Source: Actinomycetes bacterium (GTDB lineage: Bacteria > Actinomycetota > Acidimicrobiia > Acidimicrobiales > RAAP-2). Taken from it: a stretch of DNA of 64,000 bases. The position numbers and the translations under genes are program-made. Positions 1 through 8,338 of this stretch are shown here, in pieces. Location of the stretch: positions 773,517 through 837,516 of the forward strand of contig JAJZUS010000001.1 in assembly GCA_021848365.1 (NCBI GenBank), read 5' to 3'. The notes under the pieces were generated by a model. That model had not been told where the DNA came from. It searched no databases and saw only the letters and a program-made list of their open reading frames with translations. The first letter of the stretch is position 1; the number at the start of each line of letters is the position of its first letter.

Positions 1-2285
1 CCGGTGAGGAAGCGCCAGACGGCCGGCCCGGTGTGCGGGTTGGACATCAGCAGCGGCAGGATCATCGGTCCGTCCTGACTGCGGAAGTCGGTGAGGCACC
101 GCTCCGCCGCGTCGAGGGCGGTGGCGGGGTCGTTGAACCCCCGCAGAGAGGTCAGGTACCGCATCTCCTCCTGCGGTGTCGCGGCGCCCCGGTAGCGCTC
201 GAGGAACGTGGCGTAGTCTCCCGGGCGGTCCTGGTCCGCGACCACGCGCAGGATCGTTCCGGCGAGGTCGCCGTCCATCTCGTTCGCCTCGAACCGACGC
301 ACGGCCTCGGCGCGAACGCCCTCGTCGCGAACGACGAGTCCCATGAGTCCGATGATCGTGGCCCGCAACTGCGGGGTGAGCTCACCCTCACCGGCCCGGC
401 GGTCCCACCCGAGACGAGCGAACTGCGGGGCGACGAGGGCGCGAACCTGCTCGACGACCGTCGCCCGGGCCGCTCCGTCGAGGGCCCGAACCATGTGGTC
501 GACGGCCGTCGCGACGACGGCCCAGGGGGTCGGCTCGTCGGCGTCGCCCAGGCCCTCGGCGATGCGGTAGAAGTCGCTCCACCCCACGCGCCCGGCGAAG
601 AGGAGGGCCCAGCTGTCGGCGACCAGGGTGGCTCGCTCGAGCTCGTCGAGCTCGGCGATCCGCGGCCCTAGGGCGGCCAGCTCCGCCGCCCCGTATCGCG
701 AGCGGAAGACGCCCGAACCGCCCGCATTGACGACCACCGGCAGCGTCGCCGAGACCGTGAGGGGCTCGCCGCCGAGGAGGTGGTGCGCCACCTCGCCACC
801 GTCGAGGGACCGGGTGAGGACGGGGACGAGCCAGCGGTCGCCGATCGCGCCCTTGTTCGCGGGGTCGCCGTAGGTGAAGGGCTCCTGGCGGATGACGCCG
901 TTCTCCAGGGTGACGAGCGGGTGCCCCCCCTGCAGGATGAAGGAGTTCATGATGTCGCGCACCGGCTGGCCCGAGGCCTCCTCGAGGGCGTCCCACAGGT
1001 CGGTGGTGACGGTGTTCGCGTAGCTGTGTCGCGTCAGGTAGAGGCGGATGCCGTCACGGAAGGTGGTGTCGCCGAGGTACTGCTGGAGCATGCGCAGGAC
1101 CGAGCCGCCCTTCTCGTAGGTCAGCACGTCGAACATGCCCTGGGTGTCGTTGGGCGAGATGACCTCGTACTCGATCGGTCGGGTCGAGGTCAGCCCGTCA
1201 ACGCCGAGGGCGAGGTCCCGCATGCTGATCTGGTCGGGCCAGATCCGCCACGACGGGCGGAAGGCGTCGGTGCACAGGAGCTGCATGAACGTGGCGAAGG
1301 CTTCGTTCAGCCAGATCCCCTCCCACCACTCCATGGTGACGAGGTCGCCGAACCACATGTGGGCGAGCTCGTGGTGTACCACCTCGGCGACGCGCTGGAT
1401 CTCCGCCTGGGAGGCCGTCGCCGGGTCGACCAGGAGCGCGGTCTCGCGGTAGGTGATGCAGCCCAGGTTCTCCATGGCGCCGAAGGCGAAGTCGGGGATG
1501 GCGACCATGTCGACCTTCTCACCGGGGTAGGGGATGCCGAAGTAGTCGCGGTAGTAGCGCAGGCCGAAGGCTCCCGCCTCGAGGGCGAGGGCGCTCAGGT
1601 GGCCCTTACCGATCGGGTAGACGACCCGCAGGGGGACGCCGTCGACGTCGACGGGCGCGGTCTCCTCGAAGGGTCCGACGACGAAGGCGACCAGGTACGT
1701 CGACATCGTCATGGTGGGGGAGAAGCGCACGACGCGCTGACCATTGCCGAGGTCCGTGTCGCTCACAACGGGGCTGTTGGAGTAGGCGGCCAGGTGGCTC
1801 GGGACGGTGAGCGTGGTCTCGAAGGTCGCCTTGAACGACGGCTCGTCCCAGCAGGGGAAGGCCTGTCGGGCGTCGGAGTGCTCGAACTGCGTCGTCGCGA
1901 TTACGCGGGTCTCGCCGGCCTCGTCGACGTAGGTCGAGCGATAGAACCCCACCAGCTGATCGTTGAGGATCCCGGTGAAGGCGATCTCCACGACGGCGGG
2001 TCCCGCGGGCAGGGGCTCGTCGAAGGTGAAGGTCGCGGTCTCGTAGGTCTCGTCGAGGGTTGCGTCCGTCGAGCGGTGCGCGACGCCGTCGGCGGTCACC
2101 GTGGCGGGCTGGAGGACGAGGTTCTTCGCGTGCAGCGTGAGCGTGGTCGTGGGCTCGGCGACCTCGACGTCGACCTCGACGCGGCCGTCGAAACGGGCCG
2201 TCTCGAGGTCGGGGGTGAGGAAGATTCGGTAGGCGGAGGGGACGACCGTACGCGCCAGACGATAGGGGTTCGAGCGAGTTGACAT
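1..2285 (-). CDS. pepN: Aminopeptidase N, M1 family (3' end outside window)
   Basis: Zinc aminopeptidase that removes N-terminal residues from peptides in the cytoplasm. The frame is open from ATG at 2285 to the left edge, giving about 761 residues, so roughly the last hundred of a usual 850-residue enzyme are missing. The substrate-binding GAMEN motif is at residues 269-273. The zinc site HELAH is at 305-309, with the third ligand E328 in NEAFAT, the exact HExxH-18-E spacing of the family. The gene diverges from the PfkB kinase with only 39 nt between the starts. A TAACCT box lies 8 nt before the ATG, consistent with a leaderless or nearly leaderless transcript. Motifs are seen directly; the cytoplasmic role is family knowledge. 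Confidence 0.96.
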   Translation of the reverse strand, partial: MSTRSNPYRLARTVVPSAYRIFLTPDLETARFDGRVEVDVEVAEPTTTLTLHAKNLVLQPATVTADGVAHRSTDATLDETYETATFTFDEPLPAGPAVVEIAFTGILNDQLVGFYRSTYVDEAGETRVIATTQFEHSDARQAFPCWDEPSFKATFETTLTVPSHLAAYSNSPVVSDTDLGNGQRVVRFSPTMTMSTYLVAFVVGPFEETAPVDVDGVPLRVVYPIGKGHLSALALEAGAFGLRYYRDYFGIPYPGEKVDMVAIPDFAFGAMENLGCITYRETALLVDPATASQAEIQRVAEVVHHELAHMWFGDLVTMEWWEGIWLNEAFATFMQLLCTDAFRPSWRIWPDQISMRDLALGVDGLTSTRPIEYEVISPNDTQGMFDVLTYEKGGSVLRMLQQYLGDTTFRDGIRLYLTRHSYANTVTTDLWDALEEASGQPVRDIMNSFILQGGHPLVTLENGVIRQEPFTYGDPANKGAIGDRWLVPVLTRSLDGGEVAHHLLGGEPLTVSATLPVVVNAGGSGVFRSRYGAAELAALGPRIAELDELERATLVADSWALLFAGRVGWSDFYRIAEGLGDADEPTPWAVVATAVDHMVRALDGAARATVVEQVRALVAPQFARLGWDRRAGEGELTPQLRATIIGLMGLVVRDEGVRAEAVRRFEANEMDGDLAGTILRVVADQDRPGDYATFLERYRGAATPQEEMRYLTSLRGFNDPATALDAAERCLTDFRSQDGPMILPLLMSNPHTGPAVWRFLT

Positions 2286-2324
2286 AGGTAGCCAGGTTAC
2301 GACGAAACGCTCTAGGCTCGCCGG
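2286..2324. promoter_or_regulatory. Divergent promoter region between pepN and the PfkB kinase
   Basis: The whole 39-nt gap holds two back-to-back -10-like boxes. TAGGCT at 2313-2318 on the plus strand is followed by 6 nt and the GTG at 2325. TAACCT on the minus strand (about 2294-2299) is followed by 8 nt and the ATG at 2285. Both spacings put the transcription start at or next to the start codon. Any -35 signals would overlap the opposite gene. Confidence 0.55.
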
Positions 2325-3362
2325 GTGACAATTCCCCCTACGCCGGTCTCCCTGCGCGCCAAGCCGGGTCCGACGCGGCTCGCGGTGACGGGAATTGGCA
2401 ACGCGCTGCTCGACATCATCGCGCGCGACGAGAGCGACGTGTACCACGAGCTCGGCCTCGTGAAGGGTGGGATGACGCTCATCGACGACGAACAGCTCGA
2501 CCGCTTCTACCAGTCGATGGGCCCGACCATCCAGATGTCCGGCGGCTCGGTCGCCAACTCCATCGCCGGTGTCGCCGCCCTCGGGGGAGCGGCCGGCTAC
2601 ATCGGCAAGGTCGCCGACGACGAGTTCGGCGAGCGCTTCACCCACGACCTGCGTACCCTGGGCGTCGAGTTGGACCTCGCGGTCGCCGTCGACGGAGACG
2701 GGGGGACGGGTCGCTGCCACGTCTTCATCACGCCCGACGCCCAGCGGACCATGGCCACCTATCTCGGGGCCTCGAACCAGTTGCGCGTCGACGACATCCG
2801 CGAGGACCTGATCGCCCGCTCGGAGATCACCTACGTCGAGGGGTACCTCTACGACCTCCCGCCGGCGAAGGCGGCCATCGCGCGGGTCACCGAGTTGGCC
2901 CACCACCACGACTCGATGGTGGCCCTCTCACTCTCGGACATGTTCTGCGTTGAGCGTCACCGGCACGACTTCCTCGAGCTCGTGACCCACGACGTCGACG
3001 TGCTGCTCGCCAACGAGGCCGAAGCGATGGCGCTCTTCCAGGCGACCAGCCTCGCGAGGGCCTTCGACGCCATCGACGAGCTCGGCATCCTCGCCGTCGT
3101 CACGCGGGGGCCGCGGGGAGCCGACGTGGTCACGCCGGCCGGCGTCGTAGAGGTGCCGGCGCGGGACGTCGAGAACGTGATCGACCAGAACGGCGCCGGC
3201 GACATGTTCGCCGCCGGATTCCTCTACAGCCTCGCCCGGGGCGACGACCCCGTCGAGGCCGCGGCGCTGGGATCGCTCTGCGCGGGCGAGATCATCCAGC
3301 ACCTCGGTGCGCGTCCCGAGGTCGACCTCGAGCTGCTGGCGATCGAGGCGGGACTCCTCTAG
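2325..3362 (+). CDS. PfkB-family sugar/nucleoside kinase, adenosine kinase-like
   Basis: Ribokinase-fold kinase of 345 residues that phosphorylates a sugar or nucleoside with ATP. The N-terminal strand carries GIGNALLDI. A glycine-rich substrate segment (MSGGSVANS) lies near residue 65. The C-terminal ATP/anion-hole signature NGAGDMFAAGF includes GAGD at 290-293, with D293 the expected catalytic base. The pattern resembles the bacterial adenosine kinase branch, but substrate cannot be fixed from sequence. The GTG start sits 6 nt after TAGGCT, suggesting leaderless translation. Its stop overlaps the stop of the convergent ctaG gene by 4 nt. Confidence 0.85.
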   Translation: MTIPPTPVSLRAKPGPTRLAVTGIGNALLDIIARDESDVYHELGLVKGGMTLIDDEQLDRFYQSMGPTIQMSGGSVANSIAGVAALGGAAGYIGKVADDEFGERFTHDLRTLGVELDLAVAVDGDGGTGRCHVFITPDAQRTMATYLGASNQLRVDDIREDLIARSEITYVEGYLYDLPPAKAAIARVTELAHHHDSMVALSLSDMFCVERHRHDFLELVTHDVDVLLANEAEAMALFQATSLARAFDAIDELGILAVVTRGPRGADVVTPAGVVEVPARDVENVIDQNGAGDMFAAGFLYSLARGDDPVEAAALGSLCAGEIIQHLGARPEVDLELLAIEAGLL

Positions 3363-4192
3363 AGCCCGAGGGCGTCGAGTTTCGCGTCCAGTTCGGCCGT
3401 CTTGCGCGTCTCGTCGCGGACCCACGCGACCGCGATCGGGATGCAGAGGGCGAGCATCAGCGCGTCCCCGCCGATCCACATGATGGCGCCGCCGAAGTGA
3501 ACGTTCGACAGGATCGACGCCGTCGTCGATCCGACGGGGGCGAAGGAGCGGTAGGCGGGGAAGGGGTTGTGCGAGGCCATCGCGAGAGCGAGGCCGGTGA
3601 AGGTGTCCACCGGGACGGCGGCCATGACGTAGACGAGGCGCAGGCCCGGCGGAATGCGTCGACCCACCTCGAGCCCGAAGGCGCTGCGGAAGAAGTCGTA
3701 GCCCACGGCGAGGAAGGCGATGTGCTCGGCCTGGTGGATCCAGTCGTGGAGCAGCATCAGGTTGAACAGGCTGGTCAGGTGGGCGACGGGGATGAAGACG
3801 AAGTAGAGGGCGAAGGCGACGAGCGGGTGGAGCAGCGTCGTCATCACTCGGCCGTCGAGGACGCGCGTCGTGCGAGGCCCGCCCAGGGCTCGCACCAGAT
3901 CGAGCGGGGCGGAGAGGGCGAACAGGGGAGCGGCCACCATGATCAGCAGCAGGTGCTGGATCATGTGGTCGCTGAAGTAGGCGCGGTCGTAGACCCCGAC
4001 CACCGACTCCACCGCGAGGAAGGTCACGAGCATCCCGGCGAGGAAGGCGACGCGCCGGCCGCGCGACCAGCCCGGTACGCGGTGGGCGCCGAACAGGTAG
4101 GCGACGGTCGCCACCACCATGATCGCAATCCCTACCGGATCGATCTGGAATTGCGTCACGTCGCGCCAGACGAACGGGGTCACGACATCCAC
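3359..4192 (-). CDS. ctaG: CtaG-like cytochrome c oxidase assembly membrane protein
   Basis: Polytopic membrane protein of 277 residues with about seven hydrophobic helices. It fits the caa3-type CtaG family, which helps insert copper into cytochrome oxidase. Helix-associated histidines such as SDHMIQHLLL and HDWIHQAEH are seen and are typical of this family. The start is GTG at 4192; the ATG four bases further in is in another frame. It is convergent with the PfkB kinase (4-nt overlap of stops) and diverges from the small membrane protein at 4254. No oxidase subunits lie in the window, so the copper role is family knowledge. Confidence 0.85.
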   Translation of the reverse strand: MDVVTPFVWRDVTQFQIDPVGIAIMVVATVAYLFGAHRVPGWSRGRRVAFLAGMLVTFLAVESVVGVYDRAYFSDHMIQHLLLIMVAAPLFALSAPLDLVRALGGPRTTRVLDGRVMTTLLHPLVAFALYFVFIPVAHLTSLFNLMLLHDWIHQAEHIAFLAVGYDFFRSAFGLEVGRRIPPGLRLVYVMAAVPVDTFTGLALAMASHNPFPAYRSFAPVGSTTASILSNVHFGGAIMWIGGDALMLALCIPIAVAWVRDETRKTAELDAKLDALGL

Positions 4193-4240
4193 CGATCGAG
4201 TCTACGGCCGCGCCCGGTGACGGACATCCGAGCCCGTCGT

Positions 4241-4246
4241 TAGGAT
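4241..4246 (+). promoter_or_regulatory. -10-like box of the 4254 gene
   Basis: TAGGAT lies 7 nt before GTG 4254. Because it overlaps the alternative ATG at 4245, it argues that GTG 4254 is the true, leaderless start. Confidence 0.5.
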
Positions 4247-4253
4247 GGCCGTC

Positions 4254-4625
4254 GTGAAGTCGAAGTGGTTCGGCGCGCGCGCGCTCACTCTGCACGTGGC
4301 GCTGATCGCGTGGCTGGTGATGTGCGCCCTGGCGGCGTGGTGGCAGGTGGGGCGGGCGGTGGCGGGGAACTCGCTCAGCTTCCTCTACTCGATCGAGTGG
4401 CCGATGTTCGGCGTGCTCGGCGTTCTCGGGTGGTACGCGCTGCTCAACCTCGACCGCGTGAGCGAGGAGGACCACCTCGAGCGCGCCCGGTACGAGGAGC
4501 GCATGCGAGCCGAGGCTCGGGCCGCGCGAGAGCGCGACGTCGACGAGGATCCGGAGCTCGCCGCCTACAACGACCACCTCGCCGAGCTGGCCGCCCGTCC
4601 CAAGCGTCGGCTCTGGGGTCACTAG
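4254..4625 (+). CDS. Small two-helix membrane protein with charged C-terminus
   Basis: Protein of 123 residues with two hydrophobic segments (about residues 8-30 and 45-63). A cytoplasmic tail follows, rich in Glu, Arg and Ala, and probably helical. I do not recognise an enzymatic domain. Its placement directly before a DUF3817 gene recurs in actinobacteria as I remember it, but its role is unknown. GTG 4254 is preferred to ATG 4245 because TAGGAT covers the ATG. The stop overlaps the GTG of the next gene by one base, so the pair is probably translationally coupled. Confidence 0.75.
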   Translation: MKSKWFGARALTLHVALIAWLVMCALAAWWQVGRAVAGNSLSFLYSIEWPMFGVLGVLGWYALLNLDRVSEEDHLERARYEERMRAEARAARERDVDEDPELAAYNDHLAELAARPKRRLWGH

Positions 4626-4945
4626 TGGAGGCGGCCTTCCGTCGCTACCGCGCGATGTCGTTCGTCACGGGAACGACGCTCATCCTCCTGACGTTGTTCC
4701 TCATCCTGCACTCCGTCGATCTCTCCCTCTGGACCCACCTGAAGGCCGTGGTGACCGTCGTGGGGATCGGTCACGGCGTGGTCCTCTACCCCATCTACAT
4801 GATCATGTGCTTCCAGTTCGCCCTGAAGGCGCGCCTGCACGTCGGCGTGCTCGTGCTGATGCTGCTCGCGGGATTCGTCCCGGGCCTCGCCTTCTACATG
4901 GAGCACGTGGTGGCCACCCGCACCGCCGCCCAGCGTCTCTCGTGA
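4625..4945 (+). CDS. DUF3817 integral membrane protein
   Basis: Membrane protein of 106 residues with three hydrophobic helices. The sequence pattern (FRxYRxMSFVTG at the N-terminus, HGVVLYPIYM in the middle) matches the DUF3817 family, which is common in actinobacteria and has no known function. The frame stays open upstream, but GTG 4625 overlaps the previous stop and gives the normal family length. The next gene starts inside its stop codon (GTGA), so 4254, 4625 and 4942 look like one operon. Confidence 0.85.
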   Translation: MEAAFRRYRAMSFVTGTTLILLTLFLILHSVDLSLWTHLKAVVTVVGIGHGVVLYPIYMIMCFQFALKARLHVGVLVLMLLAGFVPGLAFYMEHVVATRTAAQRLS

Positions 4946-5790
4946 ACCCCTGGCTCGAGCGTCGGGTCATCAACTTCGCCCATCAGGGCGGCTCGTTCGA
5001 GGGGCCCTCGTCGACGCTCGCCGCGATCGAGGGGGCGATCGAGTCGGGGGCGAACGCCATCGAGCTCGACGTCCACGCGACCCGTGATGGCGTGCTGGTG
5101 GTCTGTCACGACGAGACCGTCGATCGCACGACGGACGGGACGGGCGAGATCGCGTCGCTCGACCTGGCCGACGTGCAGCGCCTCGACAACGCCTACTGGT
5201 TCATCCCCGGCGACACGGTCACCCCGGGGCGACCACCCGGCGACTACGTGTGGCGGGGTCGCGCTCCTCGGGATCGACGTTTCGGCGTCGCCACGCTCGA
5301 CGAGGTCCTCGCCAACTTCCCCGACGTCGTCGTCAACCTCGATATCAAGCGGACGGAGCCCGAGGTCGCCCCCTACGAGACGGCGCTCGCGGAACTCCTG
5401 CGCCGCCATCGAGCGAGTGACCGGGTGATCGTCGCCTCGTTCCACGACGCGGCGATTCGTCGATTCCGCGGCCTGGCGCCCGGTGTCGCGACCGCCGCGG
5501 CCACCGACGAGGCCCTGCGCTGGTACGGGTCGCTCGCGGGCGGGGATCCGTGGGTGCCGCCCGCGCAGGTGCTCCAGATCCCGATCGATCTCGGTGATCA
5601 GCGCGTGGTGACGCCCGACCTCGTGGCGGCGGCCCACGCCCACGGACTGGCCGTCCACGTGTGGACGGCCAACGACGACACGGCGATGGAGGAGATGCTC
5701 GACGCCGACGTCGACGGCGTCATCTCCGACCGGCCCTCGATGCTGACCGAGGTCCTGGAACGGCGCGGCGCGGCGTGGCGCGCCGCGTGA
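4942..5790 (+). CDS. Glycerophosphodiester phosphodiesterase family protein
   Basis: TIM-barrel phosphodiesterase of 282 residues that splits glycerophosphodiesters into glycerol 3-phosphate and an alcohol. Catalytic H14 is in AHQGG and H56 in VVCHDETVDRTTDG. Metal ligands E41 and D43 are in IELDV. The usual HRG and PENT motifs read HQG and PSST here, a variation I associate with an actinobacterial subfamily and not with loss of function. No signal peptide is seen, so it is probably cytoplasmic. The start GTG 4942 overlaps the previous stop. Its stop abuts the convergent bL37-like gene with no gap. Confidence 0.9.
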   Translation: MNPWLERRVINFAHQGGSFEGPSSTLAAIEGAIESGANAIELDVHATRDGVLVVCHDETVDRTTDGTGEIASLDLADVQRLDNAYWFIPGDTVTPGRPPGDYVWRGRAPRDRRFGVATLDEVLANFPDVVVNLDIKRTEPEVAPYETALAELLRRHRASDRVIVASFHDAAIRRFRGLAPGVATAAATDEALRWYGSLAGGDPWVPPAQVLQIPIDLGDQRVVTPDLVAAAHAHGLAVHVWTANDDTAMEEMLDADVDGVISDRPSMLTEVLERRGAAWRAA

Positions 5791-5874
5791 TCAGCCGCGA
5801 CCGCAGTTCGGCTTCTTGCCGTGGTTGGCCTTCTTCTTTGCGCGCAACTTGCGCTTCACGGTCCGCTTCGACAT
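5791..5874 (-). CDS. Ribosomal protein bL37-like micro-protein (27 aa)
   Basis: A 27-residue, extremely basic protein starting at ATG 5874. Its C-terminal part, KKANHGKKPN, matches what I remember of bL37, the tiny actinobacterial large-subunit protein first seen in mycobacterial ribosome structures, which carries KANHGKRPN near its end. The present copy is slightly longer, ending CGRG. TAACAT lies 8 nt before the ATG, so it appears to have its own promoter. It is convergent with the glycerophosphodiesterase with zero spacing. The identity rests on the motif from memory and needs alignment. Confidence 0.75.
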   Translation of the reverse strand: MSKRTVKRKLRAKKKANHGKKPNCGRG

Positions 5875-5926
5875 AGGTGACAATGTTAGTACGGCGGCGA
5901 GGGGCCGTGCCGACGACGGGAGACCG

Positions 5927-6781
5927 ATGGACGAGGAGCGCCGCGAGGGCGGTCGGCTGGTGCTGGTGGCGACGCCGATCGGCAACCTGGGCGACCTCTC
6001 GGATCGCGCTCGTCGCGTGCTCGAGGACGCCGACACCATCTACTGCGAGGACACCCGACGCACCCGCATCCTGCTGAGTGCCGTCGGCATTCCCGCGGGC
6101 GGTCGGCTACGGACACTCAACGACCACACCGAGTCCGAGGCGACCCCCGAGGTCCTCGCCCGGGTCGTCGCGGGCGAGGACGTCGCCCTGGTCAGCGACG
6201 CGGGCACCCCGGGCGTGAGCGATCCCGGCACTCGAGTGGTCGCGGCCGCGGCGGCGGCCGGGCTCGAGGTCACGATGGCACCGGGGCCCAGCGCGCCGGT
6301 GATGGCGCTCGTCTTGAGCGGCCTGCCCACGGATCGGTGCGTGATCGAGGGCTTCGTCCCGCGCCGGGCGGGCGATCGGGCCCGGCGGATCGAGGAGTGG
6401 CGACGCGAGCGCCGCACGATCGTCGCCCTGGAGTCGCCGGTGCGGCTCGCGACCACGCTGGAGGAGATCGCCCGCGTCGACCCGACCCGACGCGCCGCGG
6501 TGTGCCGGGAGCTCACGAAGGTGCACGAGGAGGTGCGCCGCGGCACGGCGGCCGAGCTCGCCGCCTGGGCGGCGGGGGGTGAGGTTCGCGGCGAGATCGT
6601 CATCGTTCTCGCGGGGGTGTCCGCACCCGAGGCCAGTGACGAGATGGTGGTGACCGCCCTACGCGAGCGACTCGTCCGGGGCGAGCGGGTGGGGGAGGCC
6701 GCCTCCGCGGTGGCCGCCGAGCTGGGGGTGTCGCGACGACGCGCCTACGAGGCGGCGCTCGAACTGCGTCGCGAGGGGTGA
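5927..6781 (+). CDS. rsmI: 16S rRNA (cytidine-1402-2'-O)-methyltransferase
   Basis: SAM-dependent enzyme of 284 residues that 2'-O-methylates C1402 in the 16S rRNA P-site. It has the tetrapyrrole-methylase-like fold: LVATPIGNLGDLS near the N-terminus, YCEDTRRT, and the SAM-loop signature SDAGTPGVSDPG near residue 90. It also keeps the small C-terminal helical domain (VSRRRAYEAALELRR). The frame is open upstream, but ATG 5927 with GGGAG about 8 nt before it gives the standard length. It is next to metG and tatD as in many bacteria. Confidence 0.95.
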   Translation: MDEERREGGRLVLVATPIGNLGDLSDRARRVLEDADTIYCEDTRRTRILLSAVGIPAGGRLRTLNDHTESEATPEVLARVVAGEDVALVSDAGTPGVSDPGTRVVAAAAAAGLEVTMAPGPSAPVMALVLSGLPTDRCVIEGFVPRRAGDRARRIEEWRRERRTIVALESPVRLATTLEEIARVDPTRRAAVCRELTKVHEEVRRGTAAELAAWAAGGEVRGEIVIVLAGVSAPEASDEMVVTALRERLVRGERVGEAASAVAAELGVSRRRAYEAALELRREG

Positions 6782-6793
6782 GAACGCGGTCGT

Positions 6794-6799
6794 TACGCT
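6794..6799 (+). promoter_or_regulatory. -10-like box of metG
   Basis: TACGCT followed by exactly 6 nt (AGGAAG) and ATG 6806. The spacer could serve as a weak Shine-Dalgarno only if transcription started further upstream; the spacing itself fits a leaderless transcript. Confidence 0.5.
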
Positions 6800-6805
6800 A
6801 GGAAG

Positions 6806-8338
6806 ATGGGCCGGTTCTACATCACCACCCCGATCTACTACGTCAACGACGTCCCGCACGTCGGTCACGCCTACACGACGCTCAACGCGGACGCGCTGGC
6901 GCGGTGGCACCGACTGGTCGGGGACGACACGTTCTTCCTGACCGGGACGGACGAGCACGGACAGAAGGTCGCCGACGCCGCGGCGAAGAACGGCGTCGCG
7001 CCACGCGAGTGGACGAACCAGACCTCCCGTCGCTTCCGGGACGCCTGGGACGCCCTCGACGTCTCCTACGACGACTTCATCCGCACCACCGAACCGCGTC
7101 ACTACGAGAGCGTGCAGGCCTTTCTCGGCCGGATCTACGAGAACGGGTACATCTACAAGGACGTTTACCGCGGGCTCTACTGCGTCAGCTGCGAGGACTA
7201 CTACACGCTCGAGGCCAGTGACGACGGTGCCTGTCCCGTGCACGGTCGGCCGCTGACCGAGATGGAGGAGGAGAACTGGTTCTTCCGCCTCAGCGCCTTC
7301 GAGGACCGCCTGCGGGAGTACTACGACGAGCACCCGGGTTTCGTCACGCCCGAGACCAAGCGCAACGAGGCCTACTCGTTCATCAAGGGCGGCCTGCGCG
7401 ACATCTCGATCACTCGCACCTCGATCGACTGGGGCGTACCCGTGCCCTGGGATCCCGAGCACGTCTTCTACGTCTGGTACGACGCGCTCATCAACTACCT
7501 GACGGCGCTCGACTACGGCCGCGACGACGCGCGCGTGGACGCCTGGTGGCCGGCGTCCCATCACCTCATCGGCAAGGAGATCATTCGCTTCCACTGCGTG
7601 TGGTGGCCGGCGATGTGCATGGCGGCCGGCCTCGAGCCACCCCATCACGTGCAGGTCCACGGGTGGCTGCTCGTCGGCGGTCAGAAGCTGTCGAAGACCA
7701 TGGCCGCCGAGGGGACCGTGCGACTCACCGACATCGCCCCGGTGGTCCTCACCGACGAGTTCGGCGTCGACCCGGTCCGCTACTACCTGCTGCGCGAGAC
7801 CGCGCTCGGCAACGACGGAGAGTTCTCCTACGAGGGCATCGCCCACCGCTACAACACGGACCTCGCCAACAACCTCGGCAACCTGGTGTCGCGAGTGGCG
7901 ACGGTGGTGGCCACCAAGTGCGGTGGCGTCGGCCCGGCTCCCGACGCCTCCTCGGAGCTGGCGGGCGAGGCGCGTCAGGCCGTCGAGGCGGCTCGCGCGG
8001 CGTGGGAGCGGTTCGCCCCGCACGCCGCGCTCGAGGCGACGTGGGGACTGATCGGCGCCACCAACGCCTACCTGGAGCGTCACGCGCCCTGGAAGATGGA
8101 GCCGGGGGCGGCGCTCGATCGCGTGCTGGGTGACGCCCTCGAGGTGCTGCGCCTCGTCGCCGTCCTCATCGGACCGGCCATGCCCGGGGTGGCCACGGAG
8201 ATCTGGTCGCGGCTCGGCCTCACCGGCTCGCCGAGCGACGAGCGGGCCGACGTCGCCCTCGTGTGGGGGCGCTATCCCGGAGGGCTCGCCGTGGTGAAGG
8301 GCACGCCACTCTTTCCGCGCATCGAGGGGGCGCGGTGA
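6806..8338 (+). CDS. metG: Methionyl-tRNA synthetase
   Basis: Class I synthetase of 510 residues that charges tRNA-Met. The HIGH signature appears as HVGH near residue 18 and the KMSKS loop as KLSKTM near residue 295. A zinc-knuckle segment (CVSCEDYY ... CPVHG) lies around residues 131-152. The length matches the short MetG form without the C-terminal EMAP-like tRNA-binding domain. It is followed with a 4-nt GTGA overlap by tatD, an order found in both Bacillus and Mycobacterium. Confidence 0.97.
   Translation: MGRFYITTPIYYVNDVPHVGHAYTTLNADALARWHRLVGDDTFFLTGTDEHGQKVADAAAKNGVAPREWTNQTSRRFRDAWDALDVSYDDFIRTTEPRHYESVQAFLGRIYENGYIYKDVYRGLYCVSCEDYYTLEASDDGACPVHGRPLTEMEEENWFFRLSAFEDRLREYYDEHPGFVTPETKRNEAYSFIKGGLRDISITRTSIDWGVPVPWDPEHVFYVWYDALINYLTALDYGRDDARVDAWWPASHHLIGKEIIRFHCVWWPAMCMAAGLEPPHHVQVHGWLLVGGQKLSKTMAAEGTVRLTDIAPVVLTDEFGVDPVRYYLLRETALGNDGEFSYEGIAHRYNTDLANNLGNLVSRVATVVATKCGGVGPAPDASSELAGEARQAVEAARAAWERFAPHAALEATWGLIGATNAYLERHAPWKMEPGAALDRVLGDALEVLRLVAVLIGPAMPGVATEIWSRLGLTGSPSDERADVALVWGRYPGGLAVVKGTPLFPRIEGAR

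Noticed and set aside
780-2282. 500-residue frame antisense to the aminopeptidase
   Set aside because: It lies over HELAH and GAMEN coding sequence on the other strand and has no recognisable domain.
4942-5790. HQG and PSST in the glycerophosphodiesterase as signs of inactivation
   Set aside because: Both catalytic His and both metal-binding acidic residues are present, and the variant is, as I recall, common in actinobacterial members.
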